DNA of 64,000 nucleotides from Rhipidocladum racemiflorum (taxonomy: Eukaryota; Streptophyta; Magnoliopsida; Poales; Poaceae), in contig CM070569.1 in the NCBI GenBank assembly GCA_036346355.1, positions 58,180,561 to 58,244,560 of the forward strand, read 5' to 3'. This document shows positions 47,301 to 57,986 of the stretch, piece by piece. Under the pieces are notes generated by a model, which saw only the letters and a list, made by a program, of their open reading frames with translations, did no database searches and had not been told where the DNA came from. The position numbers and the translations under genes are program-made. Numbering within the stretch: the first letter of the stretch is position 1; each line of letters opens with the position of its first letter.

Positions 47301-50300
47301 GACAGTGGCGCATAGAACTCATCTACAGTAGAATCACCCTGCTGTAGCGATTGCTCCTGTCGCACAACAGCAAGGTACAAAGAGTCGCCAGTATGCTCAT
47401 AGCGATCTCGAAGATGTGCCCACATCAATTGTGCTGAAGACAAAGCGACTATCACCAGTGAGATGCACCTCCATGCTAGCAACCAAAATAGCAAAGGCAC
47501 GAGTATCTTCATCAATCCATATCTTGTATGCAGTAAACTGAGTCTGAGAAGACTCCACAGCATCAACATAGTCATGAGACGCCTTCTGTTGAGCAGCATC
47601 ATCGACATTCTTGGGAATAACAGGCGTGGCAAGAGTAGGACAAGGCGGACAAGATAGTTTGCCGGTAAGAAACTTCCAAAGACGCTGACCACGCATGTGA
47701 AGACACATTGAAGAACCCAGTCTCGATAATTGAGACCATCGAAGATAACCGAGCAGCGAGGAACAGAAACAGTCCCCGAAGAAGAGCCTGTAAACGACAT
47801 TTTTTTTTACCGGAACTCAAGCCTCCTTATAAGCAGCCGACTGTGGATCTATTTGAGTTCCAATTGAGCACGGTCTCCAGCCAGACTCGAAGGGGCGAAG
47901 AGGAGGCTTTGACTAGCGACGAGTCGGGCGGTTGGCGTCGGGTCGGGCGGCTTAGGCTCAACGACACGACAGCCAGCGGAAGCCGGTGAGGCGGAGGACG
48001 GCGCGGCGCACCGAGCGGGCACGTGCGCGGTCCACTTGGGCCGAAGACCAAAGGTGGAGCCGACACGGAAGCCGGCAGCCCCGAAGTTGACGAAGGGCCG
48101 AACAGCGAAAGATGAACCACCGGGAAGAGGCCGGCGATGAAAGACGAGGCGTCGGTCACGGAGGAAGCCGAAGAGGCGGACACGGCCCAGAGCAGCAGTC
48201 GAGCGTCAGCCGGGCTCGGTCGTCAAGGCGAGGCGAGTGTCACAGGGCTGGGCGGAGTGACAGAGAGGGCCACGGCTCGATCCTTGACCGGAGCGGCGTC
48301 GGACGGGCATTGGCCGAAGGGAGGAGCGGCGACCAGAACCGACAGAGAAGAGTAGCAGTGGTAAGGCAACGGGAAGAGCCGCCAAAAAAAAGGGGGCGCA
48401 AGTGCAATGCCGGTGAGGAACTAACCCTAGAACCTATTGCTCCGATACCATGTTATGAAAAGCACTTGTATTCAACATGAGGACAATGAGCCAGTATATA
48501 TACATGTACATGAGGGTAAGGAGGAAAGCCTATATAAGGCAATATCTATACAAGGCTAACAATATCTATACAAGGCATTAGTAATCTCTTATATTAGGTA
48601 ACTAGGATATTGTCTAACAGCAGACAAGAAAACAAATATTTGCCAGAGAGTATCCAGTCATCGTGACTAAAAATTAATTATGAACCTTCTTTCTAACACA
48701 ATATAAAAGCAATAAGGACTTACTTCATCGAGTTCCATTGAAATATGTGAGTGATCACCCATGTATTGGACCTGAATAAAAGTGGTGAAAGAGTCAGATT
48801 AGGGTTAAAGTTTTTTCCCAACTTAATCACTATACAGCTCCGATGACATTACTTGCTAGGAAGAAAATCAATAATGCAAAGCAACCATGAAGTTTTTTTC
48901 TTTTGTAGTTTTGCTACAAAAAAAAGTCCAATATTATGGCACAAAATAGCATGACATCATATCAGCACGATGCAAGACAAAAAAAGTGCATATTATTCCA
49001 TTGTAAGTGAAAGATGAATGTAGAGCCTCAATATAATCATACCTGATTATCTGTTAGAAACCTTAAAAGATGTATCAATATATAGTCAACATAAAACAGT
49101 ATATTTATGAAGCACATGAAATTGCATACTCGATGGAAATAATAGTTGGTTCATTTGTTCCGCATTATTATTCATGGTCTAACAAAGTTGTGAAATAAGC
49201 CCTTAAATGGCTAGCACCACACCAAAGCTGCCTTTTATCCTTTTCATCAGATCAATTAAATTCTAGCTTGTTGCAAACTTGTTTTATTCATTTTCCATTT
49301 AAGAAGGATGCAAGGATGTTAAGGCTCTGTTTGGCAGAGCTCCAGATCCCAGCTCCACCTCAGATCTGAAATTTGTAGGTTAAAATAAAGTGAATTAAAT
49401 TTATATTTTTATTCTAAAATGTAAACAAGATGACTCATCTAAACTCTTAATATACCCACAGCTCCAGCTCCACAGATTTGGTGGAGCTAGGAATACCCAG
49501 CTCCACCAGATTCACGAATCTAGTGGAGCTAGAGCTCTGCCAAATACCCCCTAAGTTGTAACGTTGTAATAAATTATGGCTATGTGCATCTCCGAATGCA
49601 GAGGCTGGGAGATTTAATCTTCCATTATCTAAAAAACTGAGAAAAATGTCTTACCATAGAAGCAAGAGCTTGAAGTGCAGCAGATCGAAGACGGAGCCCT
49701 TTGTCATCCTCCCTTAGTTCTTGACCAATTTGGCAAAGTTTTGGTATGAGGCCTTCTAAAGTAAACATATGTGTGCTGTCAACCTACATAAATACCTAAT
49801 TAAAATTAAACAGCTGGCAAATACAGTAAATGCAAATTGTTGCATGTTACGTCAATAACCTGGCCATTGAGAAAGTCGACAAGCATTAGACAACCCAGGA
49901 CCCGCAAATCGTCATTCGAGTTCTGATCAAGAAGAGTGGGAACAATGCTCAATGTGCTTGCCGCCAACAATGGTCTGAATCAAGAATAATATGATCAGTA
50001 TAGTAGCTAAGATTGGTTATGGATGCGTCACTGAAGAACAGAACCTTGGCACTTACGTATGCTCCTTGCATGAACACAGAAGTTTCCTATAGATGCATGG
50101 CACAACTTTGGCCAATGTGAAATTCTCATGTCTCAGTTCTTTATAGCATCTCTGCTCAAGATACTCCGTGATCTGCCCAAAAAAGAGTAAATTTAAATCC
50201 TGATTTTACCAAGTTCATTCATTCATTTCTTCAAATATTAGTTGTTAAAGCCTGAACAAGCAATCAGTTAAACATCATTCCAATGCAGTGATCTGTAAAA

Positions 50301-50881
50301 AAAATATAGATCTACTGAACATTTGCAAGGACAATGCCCATCACTAAGGCAGACAATGCAGTGTATTGATCAGTATAAAATTAACAGTAGAGTGACTAAT
50401 TGGTCCATCTCAAGAATATTTTTTGCACTATTGCATTCTTTTTGTTTTTCATTGGCTTGATTTCAGGCTTTCAGCCTTAAGCTGCTCTCTAGTAATGATT
50501 TGTGTGGCCATTCTAAGAAAAATGGGGAGGAGATGGAATGTGTTACCTTTGGTATGCGCGTTGGATTTCTCGAAACATAATCACACAGTTTCCCAATCCT
50601 TCTATCATTCGGTTCTCCATCCTACGACACCATCCCAACCTCAATTAGCAAACTCCCCACACATTTCACCACAAATCTAATATGCAGAACTGCAACTAAT
50701 ATCATAAATGACTGAAATGCTAACAACAAAGCAGGATCCGCGATACCGGTGGCAGCTGGTAGATCTCCGAGATGATCTTCTTGTACCGCTTGACGGGCTG
50801 ACGGGAGCGCGCCCGCAGCGAGGGGCAGAAGTAGCAGAGGCTGCTGCAGGCGGGCAGCACCCGCCGCGACATCACCCCCAT
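38399..50881 (-). CDS. EFR3 / SEMI-ROLLED LEAF 2-like ARM-repeat protein
   Basis: Plant EFR3-type protein, the likely membrane anchor of a PI4-kinase complex. Nineteen minus-strand exons join in phase to 987 aa: 50881-50747, 50621-50547, 50172-50057, 49974-49860, 49783-49655, 48771-48724, 43141-42984, 42900-42704, 42578-42286, 42192-42043, 41953-41570, 41471-41322, 40952-40877, 40010-39883, 39773-39573, 39471-39334, 39229-39098, 38992-38801, 38545-38399. The N-terminus MGVMSRRVLPACSSLCYFC then SLRARSRQPVKRYKK is diagnostic; its cysteines suit palmitoylation. Helical ARM/HEAT segments follow (TPLLAASTLSIVPTLLD, KEATTVRRILDPIFRLFD, AFPEALFHQLLLAMMHPD, QLAFSLRRMSLNQE), and the end is LPPASPYDKFLKAAGR. 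Intron 10 has a GC donor. Intron 6 holds a 5.2-kb copia element, and introns 5, 13 and 18 hold MITEs. The acceptor of exon 14 (AATGAAG|AT) is the least certain border. SRL2 itself looks like a paralogue, so I give no symbol. Confidence 0.92.
38613..38759. mobile_element. hAT-type MITE in intron 18 of the EFR3-like gene
   Basis: Same family as 1102-1268 (inverted ends AAGGGGCGGA and TCCGCCCCTG, shared AAAATCAGCTAG and GGGGCTTGGGCCTGGGCTAG). Flanked by a perfect 8-bp duplication TGAACGAT (38605-38612 and 38760-38767). It lies about 40 bp from the donor of exon 18. Confidence 0.9.
40141..40423. mobile_element. Stowaway MITE in intron 13 of the EFR3-like gene
   Basis: Ends CTCCCTCTGTTCA and TGAACGGAGGGAG, flanked by TA on both sides (40139-40140, 40424-40425). 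Length 283 bp. Confidence 0.88.
40453..40793. mobile_element. Mutator-type MITE built of palindromes, intron 13 of the EFR3-like gene
   Basis: A perfect 9-bp duplication CTGGTGAAC flanks the element (40444-40452 and 40794-40802), as for Mutator-like transposons. The ends are inverted repeats rich in T then AATAATA, followed by about 90 bp of matching inverted arms (..GCAAAACTACCCTCTTATG.. and its complement). The core repeats CCATTTGAAATGGCGACAGG-like units in both orientations, giving nested hairpins. No coding capacity. Confidence 0.82.
43430..43600 (-). repeat. 3' LTR of the intronic copia element
   Basis: 171 bp with two AATATCTATACAAG repeats and CCTATATAAGGC, a TATA-like core. The purine tract complement CCCCTTCCCCCC follows. 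Confidence 0.92.
43618..47800 (-). pseudogene. Broken copia gag-pol inside the EFR3-like intron
   Basis: Pieces on the minus strand: 47800-47285 Gag start (FDGLNYRDWVLQ); 47221-46688 Gag with the knuckle CTYYDKNGHVEQFC, in which the second Cys is Tyr; 46799-46566 protease region (WIHDSGASFHMT, catalytic DSG present); 46466-46137 pre-integrase HHRLGHLYGSRLS with CTGCKLGKQ; 46195-45341 integrase (HYDIWGPAPFVS, MAERKHRHLLETTRALL); 45325-43987 reverse transcriptase (GFQHEYGCDYDKTFAPV; YVDD at 44562-44551) and RNase H start (SDATWASDHSDRRSLSAYC); 43938-43618 RNase H end (TKHIGVDASYMRSQV). At least four frame changes and several stops interrupt it, so it is not functional. Confidence 0.88.
47820..48450. 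other. Leader of the intronic copia element
   Basis: GC-rich, with open frames on both strands (Arg/Gly/Ala-rich, no domain). It lies between the 5' LTR and the Gag start; I see no gene in it. Confidence 0.5.
48451..48619 (-). repeat. 5' LTR of the intronic copia element
   Basis: 169 bp, diverged from its partner at 43430-43600. TSD GCAGA begins at 48620. Confidence 0.92.
49323..49551. mobile_element. Tourist-like MITE in intron 5 of the EFR3-like gene
   Basis: Ends GGCTCTGTTTGGCAGAGCTC and GAGCTCTGCCAAATACCCCC with a TAA target duplication on each side (49320-49322, 49552-49554), the PIF/Harbinger pattern. 229 bp, related to 29726-29902. Confidence 0.82.
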
Positions 50882-51650
50882 CTTCCTCCCTCCTCTCCTG
50901 GTCTGGCCCTCCCAAAAGACCAATTTTTTTATCCGATTGAAGTCAAACAACACAATTGCAAGTTCGCAACTCCAGTTATATGGCCACCCTCTTCCTCTTG
51001 CTGCCTTGCCTTCTTCCTCTTTGCTACGATAACTCCAAGAAAAGTCTCTTCGATCCAACTGGGCTTAAGCAACGCGGTTTTTTTGTGGGGGGCAGCAGGG
51101 GATTAGACGACCCGTCGCCTTCCTCCCTTTCGCGTAGCCAAACCAAAACCTTTCGGATCCAAACCAGATCAAGAAACCTCAAAAACTCCCGTCACGTCGG
51201 AATTTGACCAAATATAATCCAGGTTGAAAATAATAAAAAAAAAAAACAGTTCCCTGGGTCAAATCCGGCGCGAAACAGCTATAAAAACGCGGCAAACCCC
51301 CTCCTTTCTTGTCGCGAAATCCGAATTGGGATCGATAAAGCCAAGAAAGCCGCCCAATCAAATCCAACTCCTGCCAAAAATCAAACTTTTTTTTTACAAC
51401 CCAGGCTCAGATCGCTCCCAAATGTCCGGACAGAAAAAACACCAAAGCAGTCGCGGATCCACCCACCTGGGAGCGATCGCCTCCGCGAGCGACTCGGTCC
51501 GCTCGCCGTGTCGCCGCAAGTGACAGGCGGCGGCAGCGGCTGCTCGCTGGCTCGCGAGGGGAAGGACGGGTGAGTAGGGTAGTTCAAGGCAACGGTCGCC
51601 TCGCTGTAGGTAATTTTGGCAGCTCGACCGGCCGCGCAATATTCATAGCG
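50882..51650 (-). promoter_or_regulatory. 5' leader and promoter region of the EFR3-like gene
   Basis: A GC-rich block at 51468-51560 ends, on the minus strand, with GCTCCCAG|GTGGGT, a credible donor of a leader exon. The matching acceptor would lie shortly before the start codon (for example CAG at 50900-50898), giving a leader intron of about 570 bp. A purine-rich GAGGAGGGAGGAAG precedes the ATG. Neither border is proven. Confidence 0.45.
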
Positions 51651-53821
51651 GATTTTTTTTTCTCTACTGTGTGTGTAAAAGAGGGGCTTTTTAAGGGGGC
51701 TTTTTGAAAAAAGGTGCGCGTTGTTTCTCTTTTCTGAATTCTGACAGATCGCTCTCGTCGAAGAGCACGTTGCCACGCACGACAGACAAGGCTGCCGTTC
51801 AGTTCTGCAGGCCACCGAACGAAATTACAAACGTGCCCTCGGCTGTTGCCCTTTTCTCGTGCAAGTGTTCCAATAAGGACACGGGTAACTCGTGGTAGGA
51901 AATAGGCCCGGTTGGTTCTGGATTATTGATTCAGGATTATGAGAAGATTTGTTTATGATTATGAGAGAATTTGGTTAGGCTAGCTACGACTTTTAGGTTT
52001 TGGATCAGGCCGATGAGAATCATGTTCAACCAGATTCTGTTTCTATGTAGAGGGTAACTTCTTATTGTGGGAGAAGCTGTCCGGAATACTTATGTTCAGC
52101 AAACAATTCGTTTTTTTAAGTAGAAGATGTGCAGAAGCTGAAACGAAAGGGCCATAGTAAGAAATGTTAGTGCGGCTATGATGTATTCTTTTTTGAAAAA
52201 ATTGATGATTTGTCACTCCATATCTGATTGACATATGGCTCATGGCGTGGCAAATTCTCAAATTTTCTTTCATTTTTTGTACTCCTGCTTTACGGCTTGT
52301 GAAAACATTTTAGTCATTTATTTTCTACAAAAAGCCCACATATAAGTGAAAGAATTTGTCAAAACCCACATGTGAGTGAAGGAGTTTATCAAAAAAAAAA
52401 CATATCCGTATATCAAAATTTGTCAAAAACCCAACACAAGTTCTATGTGATTGCAAATCCTACTTCGCCCTACTCAAGCCAAGTTACTCGCTTCTACATA
52501 ACATGGCAGTGTAGGGCATGGCGCACGAGGCGGGTGTGGGAGAATATAGGTACAAGGAAGAAGGATGATTAGGGCTGATCATCGATGTTGCGACCACACG
52601 GGAGGATTCTCATGGTCTGAATGGACTCAGAGCAACCCCCTCGGCAGGAGACAACTAGGTTAGCAGTTAATGACTCCTAGGAGCTTCAGCAAGTAAATTG
52701 GTTGTTTAGAATGGGGTAAACCACATAGAACTTATATGTATTTTTTTGACAAATTTTGAGATACATATGGGTTTTAACAAAATCAGAAATCCCTTATTTT
52801 TTGAACAAAGGCCTTCTCAAGTGTCAAGAGATCACTCATAGTATTGACATATTTTGCAGTACTTGTGCATCTTAAAAAGTTATGTCAAGAAGCTAGAGAA
52901 AGCATAAGCCCCAATTCCAGATGTAGATCTTAAACTATTTTTTTTTTAAAAAAAAAAGTTAGAGCCCATGAAAAACACCATGCTCGGAAGCTTCAAGCCA
53001 ACCATGTATTACAAAAAAAAAACAATAACGGAGTACTAAGGACATTCACAATATGAGTTACCTGCAGTGGTTCTGAGAATTGTCACATCATATCAGCACT
53101 AACTTTCCCTTTTCTCTCTCTAGTGTTTAGTACTCCTCTCTCTCTCTGTCCATATGGTTCCCACCAAAGATTAAAAAGGTAGCAGCAGCACCAACTCTCT
53201 CTATCTCTCCCTCCCTCTTCTCCCCCATGGACCCAATGCCCCATCACCTCCTCTCACTGACGCCGCCAATGCACTCGCTGGCCCTACTCCACACCAATCG
53301 CTTTTGCCCTCCTAGATCGAGAGGCGATGGAGGTTGCCATATCTAAAGGTGGTGGCGGCGGCCATGAAGATCCGATAGTATCGCGGCTTCCTCCTCCAAG
53401 ATATGGAGCTGAACTTGGCGATCATGGTGACGAAGAATGGAGCCTCCTCACAGTAGTCATCCTCAGTCCAGTGGCAGCGGGTGTGGTTGTCCTCTACATC
53501 GGTTGAGTGAGCGGTCAACTTGTTCGTCATCGAGCTTAGTCCTGTGACACTCTTGTCACTACCCCCTCTCGATGCAGCCGCCGTTGTTGTAGTCTTGATC
53601 TGGTGGCCATGGCAATGGAGGCCATCGCATTTGGAGGCGGCAGCGGGCATGACAACGAGGATAATGGCCATGGCATGACCTCTCCCTGGTGGTGCGAATC
53701 AGCGAATGCCATGATGCAGGCAACAATGACCAAATGCGCGATTTTTTTCTTGGATTCGGTACCAAGTTTGGTGGCGATACTAGCCTTGGTAGTGGTATCG
53801 GATTTTTCTTTAGTATGAAGT
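51651..53821. other. Intergenic, no gene recognised
   Basis: AT-rich to about 53030, then more balanced sequence. The open frames at 53310-53900 on the minus strand are His/Thr-rich or overlap one another and show no domain. GGACATTCACAATATGAGTTA near 53040 resembles the starts of some grass MITEs, but I could not find a convincing partner end. Confidence 0.4.
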
Positions 53822-53829
53822 GTCGGTAC

Positions 53830-56029
53830 CAAGGTTCAAAATGCTGCCAAAATTTCATGAAATTTCGACGAAATCTTAGATTTTGGCCCCTTCTGAGATG
53901 CATAATCCTAGTGAAATAAAAAAAATTGAAAAAAAAATCAAATTGCTACATTAACTCAGTGAATTTCGATGAAATTTCGTCCATTTTTTGCTGAGATTTC
54001 GGTCTCCTGGACCAAAATTGCTACACAATCAGCCGGATGTGACAGTTTTAGTACCGGATTTGCTTTAAAATGTAGTGCACATAAAATGTTACAACATGCA
54101 TCCTTTGATCGAATGGTTGAATCGTTGGGTGCTGATGCGATAGGTCATAGGATTAGGTATGGGAACATGCAAGGGAACTATATTTTTTGATCCATCTAAA
54201 ACCTAAAAAATGATCTCGGACATGGGATTAGGTATGGGTTCGATCCCAATCAAGGCAACATTCCTTTATGCATCAAAACCAAAAAAAAATGACGTGGAAC
54301 ATGGGATTTGAACCCACTATTGACATTAAAGAGAAAAGAATGTATATAGCGTGAGAACCAGGGTTAAGGAAATCGTTTTGGGGTAGGAAATCGAAGACTG
54401 GTCGGTACCGATTTTTCGCGATTTTCGTTCGAAAATCGATAAAAACCGACCGGTTTGCAAATTTGAAATATGTGATTCAAACGGTGACTTGTAAATAGGA
54501 AAACCGAGCGAAAATTGCGAAAATCGACCGGTTTGGGTCGAAAACCGGTCGGTTTGCACGATAAACCGATGGCAGTACAAAAAACGGAGGAAAAATTGTG
54601 AAAAATTATAAAAAAAACCGAGAAATGCGCAAAAAACCAAAAAAATGTTATAAATGTGTTTACAATATGTAAAATTATGATAAAATTCAAGCATGACTTA
54701 ATTGTGTTCAAAGATGTGTGCTAATACTTTATGTGAGTGGTAACGAATAAATATATATAGTTGGGATAGAATAAATAGATGTTCAGTAGGGGATTTTTAA
54801 GCGAAGAGAGTATTTTTAAAGAAGTTCATTCAAACTGTATGACTTTTATAGTTGTATTTATCAATAGGGGAGCGTTCAACACTCTTCTGTTGTTTTGATC
54901 AAAACCACTATGAATTTTGTTCGATTATTACCAATTGTTAATTAATTTGCGATAAAAATCGATATCAATAGGTTATGATTTCTGAGCTCAATTTCTGCAT
55001 GGCCTAATTAGTTTTGATCCCAACTCTCCAAAATTGTTTTGATCACATCAGTTATCGTATTTTAGCTCAACTAAACCCTAGAAACATGACTGAACTACAT
55101 GCCTCCGTGAAGAACTCTGTAAAAATTAGAAACCCTACCAAATCAATCAACTAATAAGCTAGAACTAGTACTCAAAAATAGCACTCACCTGCTCTGGACG
55201 AAATCCCTCGATTTAGCCTCGAAAATCGCTCGGTTTAGCTACAAAACCGCTCGGTTGCTGGAGATTTTCGCCGCGCAAGAAGATCCCTCAGGCGGCTTCG
55301 ATTTCTCTCCTGAGCCGCTCGGTTTTCGAACCAAAAATCTTGGTTTTTGACTTGCACACTCGGTTTCTCTCCGTCGGCCACGGATCTGGAAGGGACTCGC
55401 GGTTTGTCTTTGGAGGAAAGCTAGAGAACATGTCTTTGCGCAATAATGCGGTCGGAGAGGTCCCAGCGACCACAAAACCGAAGGACCCGGCGTAGTGGGC
55501 CTTTGGGCCTATTGGGCCTGGGCTGCACAGTAACATTTTCCTTTTTTCCTCATTTTCAAATTCGGTTTTGGCACAAAACTAGCTAATAAATCTTATTTTT
55601 CAACTCATTTTTGTCCTAGGGGTTAAAACAATATTAATACTGATTTTAGGAAGCATTTGGATAAATTATTACAAAATTTTCAAATTTTTTGAATTCAAAT
55701 TTGAACTAGGCCGGTATGCCGATCGGTTTTGCTTTGCGAGCCGCGTCGGTAGGGTCGGTTTTCGCGATTTTCGCTCGAATTTCGTCGGCTTTGAGAACCC
55801 TGGTGAGAACTCCGAAGGCCATTTTCAAACGGGTTGGATATGGCCGAAATTTCGGTAAAATTCACCAAATTTTTGGTGATTTTGGTCAAAATCTTGGTTC
55901 AAAAAATTCTAGATTTGAATTTTACCTTTTAAATTCCATCCGGATTTCACCGGATTTTCCAAATCTCATCGATATTTAAGATTTTAATCCCCTTCAAAAT
56001 ATATTCCGAAAATAAAATTTGAAACCTTG
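53830..56029. mobile_element. hAT-like element, 2.2 kb, interrupted by another hAT element
   Basis: The ends CAAGGTTCAAAAT and TTTGAAACCTTG are inverted repeats, flanked by GTCGGTAC (53822-53829) and GCCGGTAC (56030-56037), a 7 of 8 match. Subterminal sequence repeats AAATTTCG / CGAAATTT motifs in opposite orientations. The element at 54359-55802 lies inside it, so the original length was about 750 bp. No transposase. Confidence 0.75.
54359..55802. mobile_element. Nested hAT element, 1.44 kb
   Basis: The ends CAGGGTTAAGG and TGAGAACCCTG are imperfect inverted repeats with the perfect 8-bp duplication GTGAGAAC (54351-54358 and 55803-55810). Both subterminal regions carry ACCGGTCGGTTT- and AAATCG-like motifs. 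The open frames at 54326-54711 and 55239-55536 come from these repeats; no transposase is seen. Confidence 0.85.
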
Positions 56030-56037
56030 GCCGGTAC

Positions 56038-56858
56038 CAAGGCCCTTCTCCTCTTGGCACCAGCAAAATCCCCTCTCCTCTTGCACCGGTAAAATTCCTG
56101 TCCTTGGAGATGCTCTAAGAAATGAAAACGGCATTGCATGAACAGTGTAGGGTAGGATGGACTATTCCATCCCCTCTCTCCCTCCCTGCGTCCTTCGAAT
56201 AGGCAGCTCTGGTTCGAAAATTCTTGTGTGATCCGAGGTGAGCTCACACCGAGCAGATCAGCACAAGCCTGAGAGGGACAGCACCATCAAGAAAGGAACA
56301 TGTCTTGCATTCCATACGGTTGGGCCACCGGGCCCACCTCCTGTCACTCATGTCTGTCCTGTGTGTCTCCTTATCGTAGCCTTAAATTGCTGCTGCCTTG
56401 TTGGGGGTTGGTTTGGTAGATGGCAGATCATCTGTCTAGCTCTTCTGCTTTATAGCCAATCTACAGAGAGCAGCTGGTGAGCTTGTCAATCTGTCTGTCA
56501 CAAAGCTGCACAAGCACTGGAGAGACATTTACTCTCTTTCAAGGGTAAAAAAGCTCAAGTAATTGATCGGAGGACAGGCCAATTGTCAAAAGGCTTCCTG
56601 TCTTTTGATGCATTTGCGAAAAATGTATGGGGATTGGGGGGAGAGAGATGTTGCAGAGATGCTTCATTCCGCTCCGCATGCTGCATGCCACTGGAGATTT
56701 GAGCAGTACAAAAACAAGTCTTACTTCCATGCTGGCAGCCCAAAAATACGCCGGCATATCTGTCTCTGTCCCCAAATGTGGCCCACACATATATATATTG
56801 TGCGTGTGTATATATATATATATACATATATATGTATGTATATGATGTCGTAGCGGGG
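56038..56858. other. Intergenic with a TA-rich microsatellite
   Basis: No gene recognised. Alternating TA/TG tracts occupy about 56789-56843; translations across them are artefacts. Confidence 0.5.
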
Positions 56859-57221
56859 CATCATGGTTGCTAAGCACCATGATTTTAAATGCATGAATTC
56901 AAGTTAAATTCAGGTGTTTTTTTAAAACTTTCAGTTTTAGCGTATATATCCATCTATAACAATTCAAATGAAACATATACTTTTGAAAAAAATATATTTG
57001 AATTCACATATTTAAACAAATTTAGATTACATGCTTTGCTAAGTTATATATAATTAGCACATACCTACAATCAAACTATCATCAGAAAAGGAAACTCTAG
57101 ATCGGATTTCAGTTCAAACTTATTTGAACTAGTTTGTAAATTGGTTAAACTCAACATCCTAAAATTTTCAAAAAAAAATTGAATGTAAATAAATAGGGAA
57201 AATACCATTTTGGATCATGAT
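56859..57221 (-). mobile_element. Uncharacterised repeat family, copy 2, next to (TA)n
   Basis: Reverse-oriented, diverged relative of 29925-30258, from GCATCATGG to TGGATCATGA. It includes GCACATACCTACAATCAAAC and AAACTCAACATCCTAAAA, which mirror the first copy. As there, a TA-rich tract adjoins the end. Confidence 0.6.
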
Positions 57222-57849
57222 GCCCATGCACCATGGTGTCCTAGGTAATTGTACTATACATATACACATGTGCTTAGTGGCGCTTATTCTATGTGTGTCG
57301 TAACTTACGTCACTCGAATAGTAAATCTGTCCAACCTATCCACAGAAACCTAACTGACTAGAAAATATGTTCCCTAATTTGTACATGAATCTCATTACCT
57401 TTTATTTAGCAATATCTTTTTATTAGCAGTTCGGATTTACGATTGGTTTTCGCCATTAACTTGCTAACAACGATATCAACATAATGATATAAGTCTCGCC
57501 ACTAAACGTCATATGAATTGATAGTAAAAAGTATTACTATAGATAGTAAAATCTATTACACAGTCTAACAACTGTTCTTAAAAATGTTATGTGTTTGTTA
57601 AGTAGTAAAATCTTGCACACATCAATAATTTGGTGTTCATTTGGCAGTAAATCATCTTTATTGTGTAAACTCCGTGAAAACTACATGTACATATTTTGAA
57701 AATTTCTCACAAAACTACCAAATGTAAAAGTTCACATGTAAACTCCGTGAATATCACATGTAAAAGTTTTAAAAAAAATCTTAAAATTTACCACACGCAC
57801 GGGAGGTAATTTTCTACAACCAATAAAATTTGTTCATGATTGAATTTCT
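57222..57849. other. AT-rich sequence with a partial relative of the 28815 element
   Basis: 57222-57650 shows nothing I can name. At about 57655-57840, AACTCCGTGAAAACTACATGT, GTAAAAGTTTTAAAAAA and TTTTCTACAACC resemble one arm of the palindrome at 28815-29199. Confidence 0.45.
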
Positions 57850-57986
57850 TCATACTTGGCTCTTTATTGCAAATGACGAAGTCATTTTCTTCTTAAGGAG
57901 GCTAAGCGTCCAATCCATCTCTTTATACCTAAAAACCTTTTAGGCACTATTTGGTACCCAATCTTTGTTGAGTCCAACAAGGTTAG

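Larger units (their letters stand above)
43430..48619 (-). mobile_element. Ty1/copia retrotransposon in intron 6 of the EFR3-like gene
   Basis: LTRs of only about 170 bp lie at 43430-43600 and 48451-48619 (TGTTAT..CTAACA). The target duplication GCAGA is perfect (43425-43429 and 48620-48624). Next to the 5' LTR the minus strand reads TGGTATCGGAGCA, the initiator-Met tRNA primer site; next to the 3' LTR is the purine tract GGGGGGAAGGGG. Transcription sense is the same as the host gene. The LTRs differ at roughly 13 positions plus small indels by my count (about 8%), so this insertion is much older than the copia element at 31-38 kb. The element ends 104 bp from the exon 6 donor. Confidence 0.93.

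Noticed and set aside
53312..53903. Overlapping minus-strand frames of about 100-120 residues
   Set aside because: No recognisable domain, no splice context, two overlapping frames; probably chance.
54326..54711. Two minus-strand frames of 115-122 residues rich in Phe
   Set aside because: They are translations of the subterminal ACCGGTCGGTTT/AAATCG repeats of the nested hAT element.
56539..56880. Frames of 70-113 residues near 56.6-56.9 kb
   Set aside because: They run through TA/TG microsatellite (Tyr-Ile repeats) and overlap on both strands.
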